From an uncultured Mycoplasmatota bacterium (GTDB lineage Bacteria > Bacillota_I > Bacilli_A > RF39 > UBA660): DNA of 42,007 bases. The notes below the pieces were generated by a model. The model saw nothing but the letters and a program-made list of their open reading frames with translations, was not told where the DNA came from and did not search any database. Every line of letters starts with the position of its first letter. Within the stretch, counting starts at the first letter, position 1. The translations under genes and the position numbers were made by a program. Shown here in pieces: positions 7,117-14,795 of the stretch. Where the stretch lies: the NCBI GenBank assembly GCA_946528555.1, contig CAMMYS010000037.1, positions 1-42,007 of the forward strand, in the 5' to 3' direction.

Positions 7117-7672
7117 ATCCTTTACTAAAGTATTTACCATCTCTAGTAGTAATAACTACTTCATCGCCCTCTTTAATAAATAAAGGTGCTTTTAGTTCAT
7201 ATCCAGTTTCGATAGTAATATCTTTTTGTGCTCCTTGAGTAGTATTTCCTTTAACTGCATCTGGTGCACTAATAACTTTATATGAAACTTTTTCAGGTAA
7301 ACTTATACCAACAACTTCTCCTTCGATAGTCATTGATTCAACTTCCATACCTTCTTTTAAGAACTTAATTTGATCTTCAATAAGTTTTGAAGGAATTTCT
7401 AATTGATCATAAGTATTTAAATCCATAAATACATAATTATCTCCAGCAGCATATAAATATGACAATTGGTTCTTTCTAACATCTGCTTTTTCCATTTTAA
7501 TACCAGCATTGAAAGTAATTTCTTGAGTAGTACCTGCTTTTAAATTTTTAAGTTTAGTTTTAACAAAAGCACTACCTTTACCTGGTTTAACATGTTGGAA
7601 ATCTACAACTTGATAGATAACTCCTTCATATTTAATTGTCATTCCATTTTTTATATCATTAATATTAAACAT
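7115..7672 (-). CDS. efp: translation elongation factor P
   Basis: 185 residues, normal EF-P length. The N-terminal KOW-like domain carries the loop HVKPGKGSAF with Lys32 at the tip, the residue that is modified or directly contacts the P-site tRNA CCA end. The two OB domains follow (ESMTIEGEVVGISLPE, then TGYELKAPLFIKEGDEV). EF-P relieves stalling at polyproline. It lies six bases after rpmG with only a weak ribosome binding site (GAAAGG too far upstream), so it may rely on coupled translation. Confidence 0.96.
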   Translation of the reverse strand: MFNINDIKNGMTIKYEGVIYQVVDFQHVKPGKGSAFVKTKLKNLKAGTTQEITFNAGIKMEKADVRKNQLSYLYAAGDNYVFMDLNTYDQLEIPSKLIEDQIKFLKEGMEVESMTIEGEVVGISLPEKVSYKVISAPDAVKGNTTQGAQKDITIETGYELKAPLFIKEGDEVVITTRDGKYFSKG

Positions 7673-7678
7673 AATTTA

Positions 7679-7849
7679 CTACGCTGCCTTTCTTTCTTTA
7701 TGAGCAGTTGATTTATTACATTTAGGACAATATTTTTTAACTTCTAATTTACCTTCAGTATTTTTCTTATTTTTACTAGTTAAATAATTAATATTTTTAC
7801 ACTCAGTGCATTGAAGTGCAATTCCTTCTCTATTTTCTTTCTTTGCCAT
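7679..7849 (-). CDS. rpmG: ribosomal protein bL33
   Basis: 56 residues. Two zinc-binding pairs, CTEC (14/17) and CPKC (41/44), make this the zinc-binding C+ form of bL33. The start is the ATG at 7849, with AAAGGAGGAA upstream; the longer in-frame reading starts in front of the ribosome binding site. In many Firmicutes rpmG precedes secE-nusG; here it is followed by efp instead. Confidence 0.95.
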   Translation of the reverse strand: MAKKENREGIALQCTECKNINYLTSKNKKNTEGKLEVKKYCPKCNKSTAHKERKAA

Positions 7850-7881
7850 AGGACATATTCCTCCTTTTTTGTACATACAAA

Positions 7882-7910
7882 ATTATAACAAACAAATATT
7901 TAAATATCAA
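7882..7910 (-). promoter_or_regulatory. rpmG-efp promoter
   Basis: TTGATA (7905-7910), a 17-base spacer, TATAAT (7882-7887). Confidence 0.8.
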
Positions 7911-7972
7911 GAAAAATGTTTAATAATAATAGATAAATTGAGGATTTATTTAATAAAAATGAAAAAAATATA

Positions 7973-8001
7973 TTGAAAATGCCTATTTTTTATGCTATTA
8001 T
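7973..8001 (+). promoter_or_regulatory. promoter of the tRNA pair
   Basis: TTGAAA (7973-7978), a 17-base spacer, TATTAT (7996-8001), eleven bases before the first tRNA. Confidence 0.75.
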
Positions 8002-8012
8002 TAATTAGCGAT

Positions 8013-8089
8013 GGACCTTTAGCTCAATTGGTTAGAGCATCCGGCTCATAACCGGGCGGTTGTAGGTTCGAGTCCTACAAGGTCCACCA
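8013..8089 (+). tRNA. tRNA with CAT anticodon (Met, or Ile2 if lysidine-modified)
   Basis: Cloverleaf: acceptor GGACCTT/AAGGTCC, D stem GCTC/GAGC, anticodon loop CTCATAA in stem TCCGG/CCGGG, T arm GTAGG/CCTAC with TTCGAGT, discriminator A, encoded CCA. It lacks initiator features (position 1-72 is a normal G-C pair). Both elongator Met and the Ile2 tRNA have CAT; the body resembles Bacillus Ile2 as I remember it, but this was not tested. Confidence 0.92.
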
Positions 8090-8096
8090 CTAATTT

Positions 8097-8181
8097 GCAG
8101 GTGTGGCGGAATTGGCAGACGCACTAGACTTAGGATCTAGCGGAGCAATCCATGGGGGTTCAAGTCCCTTCACCTGCACCA
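8097..8181 (+). tRNA. tRNA-Leu, anticodon TAG
   Basis: Class II tRNA with a long variable arm. Acceptor GCAGGTG/CACCTGC, anticodon stem CTAGA/TCTAG with loop CTTAGGA, T loop TTCAAGT, discriminator A and encoded CCA. It is seven bases after the CAT tRNA and shares its promoter and terminator. Confidence 0.94.
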
Positions 8182-8216
8182 TAATAGATTAATTCATTCT
8201 TTATGAATGTTTTATT

Positions 8217-8248
8217 AAAAAACTTATGAATTTCATAAGTTTTTTTTA
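8217..8248 (+). terminator. terminator of the tRNA pair
   Basis: ACTTATGA/TCATAAGT stem flanked by A and T runs. Confidence 0.85.
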
Positions 8249-8262
8249 ATTTTTTTATAATT

Positions 8263-8289
8263 AAAAAAACAAGTTTAACTTGTTTTTTC
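8263..8289 (-). terminator. terminator of the flippase-like gene
   Basis: AAAAAACAAGTT/AACTTGTTTTTT stem spanning the stop codon at 8275; T run on minus. Confidence 0.75.
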
Positions 8290-9297
8290 TTTTCTTCTTG
8301 ATAAAAATATTGCATTTATTAAAGTTGTAATAGCTGCTATAAATACAAACAAATAGAAACTAATTCCTCTATTGATAATCATAGCACTTGCAAGTATTTC
8401 AGCTCCATAAATATATTCGTAAATACTTAAGAAAGCACCTTCACTTACTCCTACTGCTCCAGGAAGTGGAATGCTAGCAACTGATACATATAGTATTGCT
8501 TGAAGTGTTATTATTTCTATCCAATTATATGAATTTAAACCAAATGATTTATAAATAAAATATGATAATGTATAATAAACAATTACTTGTAAGAATGTAA
8601 CGCATACTGCCTTAGTAAAAATCTTTTTATGTTTTCTAATATACCAAGCACCATCATTATAATCCTGTATAACTTCCGCAACTTCTTTTTCTTTTTTATC
8701 TAAGTTTTTAACTTTAAACTTTCTTAATATTTTAAATACAAAATCAGATACTTTTTTACCAGCATGTTTATTTCTAAAACATATATACATTAAAGTTAAA
8801 ACAGCTGACTTTAATACCACACCTACTATAAATAGAATTATTATTCCACTTGATAATAATTTATGATTAAATATGGCACTAAATATTCCTAAAGCAAGTG
8901 TTACAGCATGAAAAGTAATTAATTGGACTAATAATGATAAAGTTCCAAATGATGAAGGTATTCCATCTTTACTCATATAATATACTTGCATTGGTTGTCC
9001 TCCACCCGCTGCTGGAGTAATTCCACTAAAGAAAAAACCAATAACAGGATATTTTAATGATTGAAAAACACTAATTTTCTTTCCTAAACTCTCAAGTATC
9101 CATTTATTATTAACAGCTTCTGCAATAAAGTAAAATACCATACACAAAACAGCCAATATTATATAAACAATATTAGCATTTAATATCATATCAAATGTTT
9201 GTTTTATATTATAATTTCTGAATACAAAATAAAAAGTTAAAGCAATTAATATGATAAATATTAAAATATTTTTAAATATGGATTTTGCACTTTTCAT
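8275..9297 (-). CDS. flippase-like integral membrane protein (LPG synthase TM / UPF0104 family)
   Basis: 340 residues with about eight membrane helices. Family landmarks are GITPAAGGGQPMQVYYM (about 93-109) and the late motif PLPGAVGVSEGAF. The family includes the membrane half of MprF and archaeal/bacterial lipid-sugar flippase candidates. There is no soluble lysyl-transferase domain, so it is the membrane part only. It follows a 35-codon membrane peptide gene by eight bases and has a weak ribosome binding site, suggesting coupled translation. The transported lipid is unknown. Confidence 0.85.
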   Translation of the reverse strand: MKSAKSIFKNILIFIILIALTFYFVFRNYNIKQTFDMILNANIVYIILAVLCMVFYFIAEAVNNKWILESLGKKISVFQSLKYPVIGFFFSGITPAAGGGQPMQVYYMSKDGIPSSFGTLSLLVQLITFHAVTLALGIFSAIFNHKLLSSGIIILFIVGVVLKSAVLTLMYICFRNKHAGKKVSDFVFKILRKFKVKNLDKKEKEVAEVIQDYNDGAWYIRKHKKIFTKAVCVTFLQVIVYYTLSYFIYKSFGLNSYNWIEIITLQAILYVSVASIPLPGAVGVSEGAFLSIYEYIYGAEILASAMIINRGISFYLFVFIAAITTLINAIFLSRRKEKTS

Positions 9298-9305
9298 AAT
9301 AAAAC

Positions 9306-9413
9306 CTATTTCATCTTAACAAGTAAAATAATTATTCCAACTAAAACAAGTTGCAATAATATTACAAACTTTAAGACATTAAAAAAAGTTTTTCTTTTCT
9401 CTTTATTTTTCAT
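9306..9413 (-). CDS. 35-aa single-span membrane peptide, predicted leaderless
   Basis: ATG at 9413, TAG at 9306-9308. The product has a basic start (MKNKEKRKTFF), one hydrophobic helix (about residues 13-33) and a Lys end: a classic small membrane protein. No ribosome binding site is present. Instead TAAAAT with TG two bases before (extended -10) ends six bases ahead of the ATG, so the mRNA should begin at the start codon. It lies directly upstream of the flippase-like gene and could be its partner or a coupling leader. Confidence 0.6.
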   Translation of the reverse strand: MKNKEKRKTFFNVLKFVILLQLVLVGIIILLVKMK

Positions 9414-9419
9414 AATGAT

Positions 9420-9448
9420 ATTTTAACATATTTTATGTTTTATATCTA
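9420..9448 (-). promoter_or_regulatory. promoter of the membrane peptide/flippase unit
   Basis: TAGATA (9443-9448), a 17-base spacer, extended -10 TGT-TAAAAT (hexamer 9420-9425). Confidence 0.55.
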
Positions 9449-9469
9449 CAATTAATTGAACAATTATTG

Positions 9470-9475
9470 TATAAT
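9470..9475 (+). promoter_or_regulatory. murC -10 element
   Basis: TATAAT at 9470-9475, eight bases before the GGTGAT ribosome binding site. No convincing -35 was found. Confidence 0.5.
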
Positions 9476-9492
9476 GTTTATAGGTGATAAAA

Positions 9493-10794
9493 ATGATATA
9501 TTATTTTATTGGAATAAAAGGTAGTGGTATGAGTTCACTTGCCCAAATTATGCATAGTCTTGGATATAAAGTTATGGGTAGTGATAAACCAGATCACTTC
9601 TTTACACAAGATGAATTAGATAAAAGAGGTATTAAAATATTAACTTTTAATAAAGATAACATTACTAAAGATATGATTATTATTAAGGGAAATGCTTTTA
9701 ATGATGATCATGAAGAAGTTGTTAGAGCTAAAGAACTTGGTTTAAAAATATATACTTATCAAGAAATGATAGCAGAACTTACTAATAATACTAAATTAAT
9801 AGCAATATCTGGATGTCATGGTAAAACCACTACTACAACTATGATGAGTAAAGTATTAGAAAATATTGGAGTTAACTATCTTATTGGTGATGGTACTGGA
9901 TTTGCAGATAAGAAAAATGATTATTTTGCTTTAGAAGCTTGTGAGTTTAAAAGACATTTCTTATCATATAGTCCATATTATGCTGTTATTACAAATGTAG
10001 AATTAGACCATACAGATTATTATAAAGATTTAGATGATGTTATTGATGCATTTAATTCTTTTGCTAATAGTGCTAGACATTATGTAGTAATTTGGGGTGA
10101 TGATGTTAACTTCCCTAAAATGAAAATAAAAAAACCTCTATTTAAATATGGTTTTAATGAATCAAATGATTTATATGCTAAAAATATTAAAGTTCAAGAT
10201 GATAAAACTACTGTAGATATTTATGTACATGGTGAATTTTATGATACATTTACATTCCCATTTGTTGGAGATCATATGCTTCTAAATATAATGGCTGTAC
10301 TTAGTGTATGCTATTTAGAAAATATTGATAAAGAAGAAGTTAAAAAACAAGTTTTAAAAATTAAACATGCTAAAAGAAGATTTATAGAAACTAAATTTCA
10401 ATCAAATATACTAATTGATGATTATGCACATCATCCAACAGAAGTTAAAGTAACAATTGAAGCTGCTAGAAAGAAATATCCAGATAGATATATTGTAGCT
10501 ATATTCAAAGCTCATACAAGATCAAGAGTTGAATATTTCCATAAAGAATTTGCAGATGCATTAAATCTTGCTGATAAAGCTTATGTAATGACTATCGGTG
10601 AAGATAGAAAAGAAACAGGATATGACAAAGTATCTCATGAAGATATATTAAAAGATACTAAAAATGGTGAGTTCATTTCACTAGAGACAGCTGATAAATT
10701 ACTACAATATAAAAACGCTGTACTTCTATTTATGAGTAGTAAAGATATTTATTTCTTAGAAGATAGATATAAAGAATTAGCAAATAAAAAATAG
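9493..10794 (+). CDS. murC: UDP-N-acetylmuramate--L-alanine ligase
   Basis: Cytoplasmic Mur ligase that adds L-Ala to UDP-MurNAc in peptidoglycan synthesis. Domains: N-terminal UDP-binding fold (FIGIKGSGMSSLAQ), ATPase with P-loop SGCHGKTTTT (about 108-117), TNVELDHTDYY, and a C-terminal domain with DDYAHHPTEV and KAHTRSR. The 433-residue length and HFFTQ segment match the Bacillus MurC rather than Mpl. The start is the ATG at 9493; the GTG at 9484 is inside the GGTGAT ribosome binding site. It shows that the organism makes a cell wall. It is convergent with the next gene, one base apart. Confidence 0.94.
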   Translation: MIYYFIGIKGSGMSSLAQIMHSLGYKVMGSDKPDHFFTQDELDKRGIKILTFNKDNITKDMIIIKGNAFNDDHEEVVRAKELGLKIYTYQEMIAELTNNTKLIAISGCHGKTTTTTMMSKVLENIGVNYLIGDGTGFADKKNDYFALEACEFKRHFLSYSPYYAVITNVELDHTDYYKDLDDVIDAFNSFANSARHYVVIWGDDVNFPKMKIKKPLFKYGFNESNDLYAKNIKVQDDKTTVDIYVHGEFYDTFTFPFVGDHMLLNIMAVLSVCYLENIDKEEVKKQVLKIKHAKRRFIETKFQSNILIDDYAHHPTEVKVTIEAARKKYPDRYIVAIFKAHTRSRVEYFHKEFADALNLADKAYVMTIGEDRKETGYDKVSHEDILKDTKNGEFISLETADKLLQYKNAVLLFMSSKDIYFLEDRYKELANKK

Positions 10795-10814
10795 TTCAGT
10801 TTGAACTATTTTTT
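10786..10814. terminator. shared bidirectional terminator
   Basis: AAAAAATAGTTCA/TGAACTATTTTTT, a perfect stem flanked by A and T runs, serves murC and the convergent gene. Both stop codons lie inside it. Confidence 0.88.
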
Positions 10815-11302
10815 TTATCGATTATAGAACTTTTACATGAATATAATCCATTTACTTCTACTGCCATATTTCCTTCAATTTGACTATAATTATCAGAACT
10901 CTTAACTTGATTATAAGTACTACTAACTTCAGGTCTATTTATTTTTTCTACTATTTCATTTAATTTTAAATCATGACCTTCTCTATTATAATTATCTCTT
11001 AATTGATTAAGATTTCTTTGATTTTGATCTCTAATATCCATATAATAATCAATTCTTGAAATAGATTTTTCTAAATATTTAATTTTACTATCTAATTCAT
11101 GTGAATATGTATCTAATTCTCTAGGTGTTAATGAATCAATTCTATTACTTAATTCATCAGCATAAATTGGATTATATTGATAAGTTGAAAGAGTTTTATC
11201 TAAATACGCTCTTTCGCTTTTAATAAAATCACCATAATTTAAATTAACACCGCCTAAATTATATGTATTATTATCAACTTTATTAAAAGAATTAATATTC
11301 AT
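10796..11302 (-). CDS. hypothetical coiled-coil protein (168 aa)
   Basis: The start is the ATG at 11302, five bases after AGGTGAGA; a GTG at 11311 belongs to that site. The protein is soluble, with an Asn/Tyr-rich start and a long charged helical middle (about 50-120, RELDTYSHELDSKIKYLEKSI) likely to form a coiled coil. It resembles a small WXG100-like or phage-type structural helix protein only in general character. No family was recognised. It has its own promoter and shares the terminator with murC. Confidence 0.7.
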   Translation of the reverse strand: MNINSFNKVDNNTYNLGGVNLNYGDFIKSERAYLDKTLSTYQYNPIYADELSNRIDSLTPRELDTYSHELDSKIKYLEKSISRIDYYMDIRDQNQRNLNQLRDNYNREGHDLKLNEIVEKINRPEVSSTYNQVKSSDNYSQIEGNMAVEVNGLYSCKSSIIDKKNSSN

Positions 11303-11319
11303 ATCTCTCACCTATTATA

Positions 11320-11348
11320 ATAATAATAGATTTTTTTTAATTAGTCAA
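11320..11348 (-). promoter_or_regulatory. promoter of the coiled-coil gene
   Basis: TTGACT (11343-11348), a 17-base spacer, TATTAT (11320-11325). Confidence 0.7.
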
Positions 11349-11349
11349 T

Positions 11350-11376
11350 AAAAGGAAGAGTATTATTCTCTTCCTT
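11350..11376 (-). terminator. terminator over a stop codon
   Basis: GGAAGAG/CTCTTCC stem formed by the last codons of the 141-aa gene and the bases after its stop at 11363; T run on minus. Confidence 0.75.
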
Positions 11377-11788
11377 CTAATCTACAAAGTAAATCAATTT
11401 TGAACATTTCTTTTTGAGCATTTGCTTTAGATATCATAATTCCTTTATAAGCAGTTAATTCAGATCTATGGCCATCTAATAAAATGTCTTTAGGTTCTAA
11501 ATTGTTTAACATAACAATATTATTACTCTTATAAACAGTATAGTTTAATTTAACTTCTCCATATACTTTTACAAATAATGAATCAGTTGGTAATCTTAAA
11601 TCATAAGTTTCAGTTTGTTCATGTTTATTAACTGATGTACATTCACCAACAAACTCACCATTTCTTAATTTAGGATAGAAATCAAACATAAGTTTTTTAT
11701 AAGCAACCATGTTATATTTCTTTAAACTTCTTTCTAATTTTTTAAAATTATTTTCATCCAAATAATCTAAAATATATCTATTTTTCAT
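11363..11788 (-). CDS. hypothetical protein (141 aa)
   Basis: The start is the ATG at 11788, preceded by GGGGGTTTGGG; the longer frame begins upstream of the promoter region and is not supported. The protein is soluble with mixed charge. It begins with a helical part (residues 1-40), followed by a beta-rich part (TYDLRLPTDSLFVKVYGEVKLNYTVY), and ends in RLEGRE. No known motif was seen. It is a single gene with its own promoter, whose -35 lies in the terminator arm of the upstream ABC operon. Confidence 0.72.
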   Translation of the reverse strand: MKNRYILDYLDENNFKKLERSLKKYNMVAYKKLMFDFYPKLRNGEFVGECTSVNKHEQTETYDLRLPTDSLFVKVYGEVKLNYTVYKSNNIVMLNNLEPKDILLDGHRSELTAYKGIMISKANAQKEMFKIDLLCRLEGRE

Positions 11789-11819
11789 TACCCAAACCCC
11801 CTTATTGATTTGTGTATAA

Positions 11820-11848
11820 ATTATAACATAAAACCTATAAAAAGTCAA
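11820..11848 (-). promoter_or_regulatory. promoter of the 141-aa gene, -35 inside the upstream terminator
   Basis: TTGACT (11843-11848), a 17-base spacer, TATAAT (11820-11825). The -35 is part of the 3' arm of the hairpin at 11839-11866. Confidence 0.75.
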
Positions 11849-11866
11849 GTTTTTACTTGATTTTTA
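11839..11866 (-). terminator. ABC exporter operon terminator
   Basis: TCAAGT/ACTTGA stem flanked by A and T on both sides, followed by a T run on minus; it ends the operon that reads from 14946. Confidence 0.7.
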
Positions 11867-11881
11867 GGGCAATTGTTTTTT

Positions 11882-12070
11882 TTATCTCTTATTTAGAATT
11901 AATTTTTTATTACAATTTCTTATTAAAATATCACAATTTAGACTATTTAAATATGCCTTTGTAAGAGCTCTTCTCTTCTTTTTAAGATCAGCAATTCTTA
12001 GCTTTCTGTCTATATATTTAGCATATAATTTATGATTATTGCTAAAATCTTCTAATCTGTATTTAACCAT
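11882..12070 (-). CDS. small basic protein (62 aa)
   Basis: ATG at 12070 with GGGAGGT seven bases upstream. The product is strongly basic (KLRIADLKKKRRALTKAYL) with two Cys near the end (NCDILIRNC) and no membrane helix. It is the last gene of the ABC exporter operon, 21 bases after the second permease. Its charge suggests nucleic-acid or membrane-surface binding, but this is only a guess. No family was recognised. Confidence 0.65.
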   Translation of the reverse strand: MVKYRLEDFSNNHKLYAKYIDRKLRIADLKKKRRALTKAYLNSLNCDILIRNCNKKLILNKR

Positions 12071-12091
12071 AATATTACCTCCCTGTTCTAA

Positions 12092-12886
12092 TTAAATTCT
12101 TGCAATCATTAAGTTACTTGAAGAATATCTTCTAAGTCCACTATAAAACACTAAATAAGCGATTGATACCATTATAACACAAACTGCTATGATAATAACA
12201 AAATAAAATATATTAAATTCTCTAATAATACTAACTGGTAAATATGTAGAGATACCAACAGGTACTATTGTATATAAAATAATTTTGGCGATTCCTTTAA
12301 ATATACCATCTGGGTATGTAGCAAAGTTTACCATAAGTGAATTAGCAGTGTCACTAACCATATCGGCTTTTACAAACCAAAAACTTAATGATGAAAAGAT
12401 TACAGATATGCTAACTAATAATAATCCACCACAAACTGCACATATAGTAAATATAAAGAAATTTTTAAGAGTTACACCATATATAAATAACATGATATAT
12501 CCATATAAGATATCTCCTAAAGCAGATACTTCTACGTCAGTTGTAATACATGATAATAATATATCTTTTGGCTGTACCAAGAATGCATCTAATTTTCCAT
12601 TAGTAATTGTATTAGATAAGTTAAATGCATTTTTGAAAAAGAATCTAGCTACTCCGTATGTAACGGATGCCATTCCCCATAACAATATAATATCTTTTAT
12701 ATTATAACCAACAATGTTGTCCTTAATTGAATAAATAACTAGCCATTGAATAATAAAACTAGCATTATTTAACATCATAAATATAACATTTGAGAAGAAT
12801 GATACCTTATTTAACATTTCCCTCATTAACGCATATTTAACAGATAGTCTCATTACTCTAAATTGACTTCTAGCCTCCGTTAACAT
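12092..12886 (-). CDS. ABC-2 type transporter permease
   Basis: 264 residues with six membrane helices and an N-terminal amphipathic segment before helix 1. It belongs by pattern to the ABC-2 permease group that occurs as a pair next to a DrrA-like ATPase (paired permeases near 260 aa). It overlaps the other permease by 17 bases. Two different permeases plus one ATPase suggest a heterodimeric channel. The substrate is unknown; drug or lipid export is the usual suggestion for this group. Confidence 0.85.
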   Translation of the reverse strand: MLTEARSQFRVMRLSVKYALMREMLNKVSFFSNVIFMMLNNASFIIQWLVIYSIKDNIVGYNIKDIILLWGMASVTYGVARFFFKNAFNLSNTITNGKLDAFLVQPKDILLSCITTDVEVSALGDILYGYIMLFIYGVTLKNFFIFTICAVCGGLLLVSISVIFSSLSFWFVKADMVSDTANSLMVNFATYPDGIFKGIAKIILYTIVPVGISTYLPVSIIREFNIFYFVIIIAVCVIMVSIAYLVFYSGLRRYSSSNLMIARI

Positions 12887-13661
12887 TTATATTTTTCACT
12901 CCTTTACTATATAAAATTTTACATAACAAGTATGCAATAATTACATAAAATACTTGAGATAAAATAACTAATAATAAATTATTATATGAAAAATCTACAA
13001 ATAATTTAGCAGGACCATAACTAACTGCATATATAGGACTATAATTTAATATTCCCCTAGCCCATACTGGAAAAAACTCTATTGGAAAAATAACTCCTAA
13101 CACTAATATAAATTTACTATATAACCAATAAAATGGTTTTGAATCTTCAATAAAGAAAGAAAATAAACCTATACATGTAATCAATAAAGTATTAATAATC
13201 AAAGCTAATATGATTGATATAAATACTGAAATTACACCAATAATAGTTAATTTAGGAAATGATCCTAAAAATAATAAACCAACAAATATACAAAGAATTG
13301 TATATAAAATACCCCTAATAGCACAATCTCCTAAATGAGATGATAATATATATCCTATATAACTATATGGTTTATTAATATTATATGCAATATTTCCCCC
13401 TTTAACATCATCACTTATCTTTCTACACAAGTTTCTACCATTCATAATAGACCAAATTAATTCAGTAACAATAACATACCAAATCATTTGATTAATAGTA
13501 TATCCATTTATAACTTCAGATGGATCACTATATATAAATTGCCATAAGTTTAAAAATATATATAAAATTAAGAAATATCCGATAAAATTAGTTAATATAT
13601 TAGCAACATAAGTAATATTACTCATTACTTCTGATTTAAATATAAAAATGTACTTTCTCAT
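12870..13661 (-). CDS. ABC-2 type transporter permease
   Basis: 263 residues, six membrane helices, similar in layout to the following permease though divergent in sequence (starts MRKYIFIFKSEVMSNI, amphipathic, then helix 1). Its ATG overlaps the ATPase stop codon (ATGA), so the two are translationally coupled. The 3' end overlaps the second permease gene. It forms the membrane channel of the exporter with its neighbour. Confidence 0.85.
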   Translation of the reverse strand: MRKYIFIFKSEVMSNITYVANILTNFIGYFLILYIFLNLWQFIYSDPSEVINGYTINQMIWYVIVTELIWSIMNGRNLCRKISDDVKGGNIAYNINKPYSYIGYILSSHLGDCAIRGILYTILCIFVGLLFLGSFPKLTIIGVISVFISIILALIINTLLITCIGLFSFFIEDSKPFYWLYSKFILVLGVIFPIEFFPVWARGILNYSPIYAVSYGPAKLFVDFSYNNLLLVILSQVFYVIIAYLLCKILYSKGVKNINVNGG

Positions 13662-14641
13662 TTTTCACTCTCATTTTTATAAATACTACTAATAATATCT
13701 TCTAAAGGTACATTAGATATATTAATATCTACAATATTATCTGGATTTAATAACTTAATTGCATCAGATACACTTCTTTTCTTAGTATCTACTTCTATTT
13801 TTAAATTATAACCTTTATCTTTTAAAATAGTGATTCCTTCTTCGTCATCTAAATTAACTTTTTCTTTCATTTTGGCATCTACGATTTTCTTATTTAAGTA
13901 ATGATATTTTAAATTCTCCATAGAATCATCAAGAACTATTTGTCCATTATTAATTATTATTACCCTCTTACATAATTTTTCAATATCTCCAACATCATGA
14001 CTTGTTAAAAATATAGTTGTTTTATATTCTTTATTCATTCGTTTAATTAATGAACGAATATTTTCTTTAACAACTGGGTCAAGTCCAATAGTAGGTTCAT
14101 CTAAAAATAATACTTTTGGTTCATGTATTAATGACGCTACTATTTCACAACGAATTCTTTGACCTAAACTCAAGTTTCTAACTGGAGTATTAATAAAATC
14201 ATCAAGTTCAAATATTTCATTAAATTCATTAATTTTCTTTTCAATTCTAGACTCAGGAATGTCATATATAGCTCCAAAGTATTTAAAGTTATCATATGGT
14301 GTTAAATGAGTCCATAATTGCTCTTTTTGACCAAAAACTGTTCCTATATTGTAAGCAAGTTTTTTTCTATCTTCTTTTGGATCAAAATCTAATACTTTGA
14401 TACTACCACTATCAGGATACAAAATACCTGTTAGCATTTTAATAGTAGTACTTTTACCAGCACCATTTGGTCCAATAAAAGCAAGTATCTCTCCTTTTTC
14501 TACTTCGAAATTTATATTTTTTACTGCATTTATCTTTTTATATTTTGGTTTAAATATAGATTTTAAACTTCCTTTAAATCCCTTTTCTTTTACTTTTATT
14601 TTAAATGTTTTAGATAACTTTTTAACTTCAATAATACTCAT
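13658..14641 (-). CDS. ABC transporter ATPase (DrrA-like exporter type)
   Basis: 327 residues. Walker A GPNGAGKST (about 56-64), Q-loop VFGQKEQ, signature LSLGQR, Walker B VLFLDEPTIGLD and the switch TSHD are all intact. The C-terminal 90 residues form the accessory domain typical of DrrA/ABC-2 exporters. The start is the ATG at 14641 with AAGGAGT upstream; the longer frame reads through non-coding bases. It powers the two downstream permeases. The operon is preceded by a leader RNA with a terminator and a 22-codon ORF, so expression is probably conditional. Confidence 0.92.
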   Translation of the reverse strand: MSIIEVKKLSKTFKIKVKEKGFKGSLKSIFKPKYKKINAVKNINFEVEKGEILAFIGPNGAGKSTTIKMLTGILYPDSGSIKVLDFDPKEDRKKLAYNIGTVFGQKEQLWTHLTPYDNFKYFGAIYDIPESRIEKKINEFNEIFELDDFINTPVRNLSLGQRIRCEIVASLIHEPKVLFLDEPTIGLDPVVKENIRSLIKRMNKEYKTTIFLTSHDVGDIEKLCKRVIIINNGQIVLDDSMENLKYHYLNKKIVDAKMKEKVNLDDEEGITILKDKGYNLKIEVDTKKRSVSDAIKLLNPDNIVDINISNVPLEDIISSIYKNESEK

Positions 14642-14690
14642 AAACTTCACACTCCTTATTATAATAATATAAATTTCCAAGCAAAATATC

Positions 14691-14728
14691 AATCACTAAA
14701 GAGTATATAAGTTTACTGTTTAGTGATT
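14691..14728. repeat. perfect 10-bp inverted repeat between leader ORF and ABC ATPase
   Basis: AATCACTAAA (14691-14700) and TTTAGTGATT (14719-14728), 18-base loop. One arm contains the stop codon of the 22-codon ORF. No T run follows in either direction, so it is not a simple terminator; it may be an RNA stabiliser, processing site or protein operator. Confidence 0.6.
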
Positions 14729-14795
14729 AACTTTTATCCTCTAATCTCATAGTACGATAGAGAAAACTAAGTCTGACAATATAATCATCGGTCAT
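14727..14795 (-). CDS. 22-aa leader peptide of the ABC exporter operon
   Basis: ATG at 14795 with a very strong AAAGGAGG seven bases upstream; TAA at 14727. The peptide is MTDDYIVRLSFLYRTMRLEDKS. It sits after the leader terminator and 85 bases before the ATPase gene. Short peptides with a strong ribosome binding site in front of drug-exporter genes can act as ribosome-stalling sensors, which is inference here. It could also be a small functional peptide of the exporter. Confidence 0.6.
   Translation of the reverse strand: MTDDYIVRLSFLYRTMRLEDKS

Noticed and set aside
9484..9492. GTG start for murC (and similar GTG starts at 5088, 11311, 35824, 40332)
   Set aside because: In each case the GTG is part of the GGTGA ribosome binding site of a start codon a few bases downstream.
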